Shown here: positions 48,513-48,948 of the stretch, piece by piece
Layout of the letters: every line of letters starts with the position of its first letter
How positions within the stretch are numbered: position 1 is the stretch's first letter
Translations under genes and position numbers: made by a program
NCBI GenBank assembly: GCA_910592205.1
Contig: CAJVPJ010000072.1
Coordinates: 1 to 48,948, forward strand
Reading direction: 5' to 3'
DNA: 48,948 nt
From: Paraglomus occultum
Taxonomy: Eukaryota; Glomeromycota; Glomeromycetes; Paraglomerales; Paraglomeraceae
Notes under the pieces: generated by a model
The model's input: only the letters and a program-made list of their open reading frames with translations
Databases searched by the model: none
What the model was told of the DNA's origin: nothing

Positions 48513-48864
48513 CGTGATGTTTCTTTTTTGTTGAGTGTCCGATCAAAAGTGTTGAATCTATAATTAAATCAAACGCCAAACAATTATATAGTGTTGTAAC
48601 AAAAATCCACCAAATTATGTACAGTCACCCCTGTAATAACCCATGAGTCCTACCCATCTTAAAACAGATTCAAATACGCGTCAAACAGAATGACCCGAGG
48701 AGAAAAGGAATACTTTCATGTGTTAAATCTTTTGCGGAGAAAGAAAAAATAAACTCATAATTTTGTAAATATTCTTGCTCTTTATTTTTGTTGATAACAC
48801 GTAGGGCCTATCATGTCGCAATATCACGTGGACCTTGGTTGACGCTGTCATGTGGTTAGAAATA
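48513..48864. other. Upstream region of the 48.5-kb family gene
   Basis: Promoter-side sequence without a frame. The part to about 48640 is shared with the relic at 3068-3170, which suggests the family's 5' region has been copied elsewhere. Confidence 0.45.
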
Positions 48865-48948
48865 CACAGTGAAAGTCGATATAACGGACTGCTCGGGACC
48901 AGTACTTTTGTCCGTTATATTGACGGTCCGTTACATCGAACAGTGAGT
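48865..48948. mobile_element. Left end of a pogo/Tigger-like element, cut by the window edge
   Basis: After TA (48863-48864) the sequence starts CACAGTGAAAGTCGATATAACGG, reminiscent of the CACAGT ends at 24776 and 25370. It contains an 11-bp inverted repeat ATATAACGGAC/GTCCGTTATAT and further GTCCGTTA motifs. The rest, including any transposase, lies outside the window. Confidence 0.55.

Overview
The window looks like nuclear DNA of an AT-rich fungus, most likely an arbuscular mycorrhizal fungus (Glomeromycotina, Rhizophagus-like). Genes are broken by short introns (about 45-110 bp in most cases) with GTAAGT/GTATGT-type donors and TAG/CAG acceptors. Conserved eukaryotic housekeeping genes sit between long gene-poor stretches full of small DNA transposons and decayed gene copies. 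Several broken reading frames also resemble, from memory, repeated proteins of Rhizophagus. The species call is inference.

Intact genes, with exon-intron models that stay in frame: Stf2/TMA10-like protein (5622-5995, -), cytosolic aspartate aminotransferase (8738-10889, -), an orphan KEN-box and Arg/Glu-rich protein (12760-13670, +), splicing factor PRP6 (15189-18735, -), phosphomannomutase (20101-21643, +) tail-to-tail with thiamine pyrophosphokinase (21683-22633, -), thymidylate synthase (33276-34262, +), 60S stalk protein P2 (35167-35650, -), an MTRFR-like GGQ release factor (38538-39257, -), ribophorin I/OST1 (40028-41876, +) and nucleoporin NUP43 (44823-46826, +). The left edge holds the 3' part of a 54-bp-repeat acidic protein gene. 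These are not an operon or cluster: products belong to translation, splicing, glycosylation, amino-acid, cofactor and nucleotide metabolism.

Between them lies a second layer. It holds a 5'-truncated MoaA/MOCS1A relic (26.0-26.9 kb), a BRR2 helicase relic whose middle part is inverted (31.7-32.9 kb), and two broken members of one lineage-specific family (27.3-28.6 and 47.6-48.5 kb). A 1.1-kb inverted copy of the 3' half of NUP43 lies behind OST1, and a directly repeated promoter-like block flanks the MTRFR-like gene. Transposons are a Tc1/mariner element next to an older Tc1 fragment (29.9-31.5 kb), an internally deleted second Tc1-like element (36.3-37.2 kb), and three elements with CAC termini and TA target duplications (24.8, 27.1 and 48.9 kb). 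A 14-unit 13-bp minisatellite lies in the Stf2-like promoter, and a long hairpin at 14.07 kb has no assigned function.

I see no convincing new multi-gene system. The best candidates for something undescribed are the KEN/D-box orphan gene, the FEWxxM family, the 14.07-kb hairpin and the set of CAC-ended short elements. No tRNA, rRNA or CRISPR array was found.
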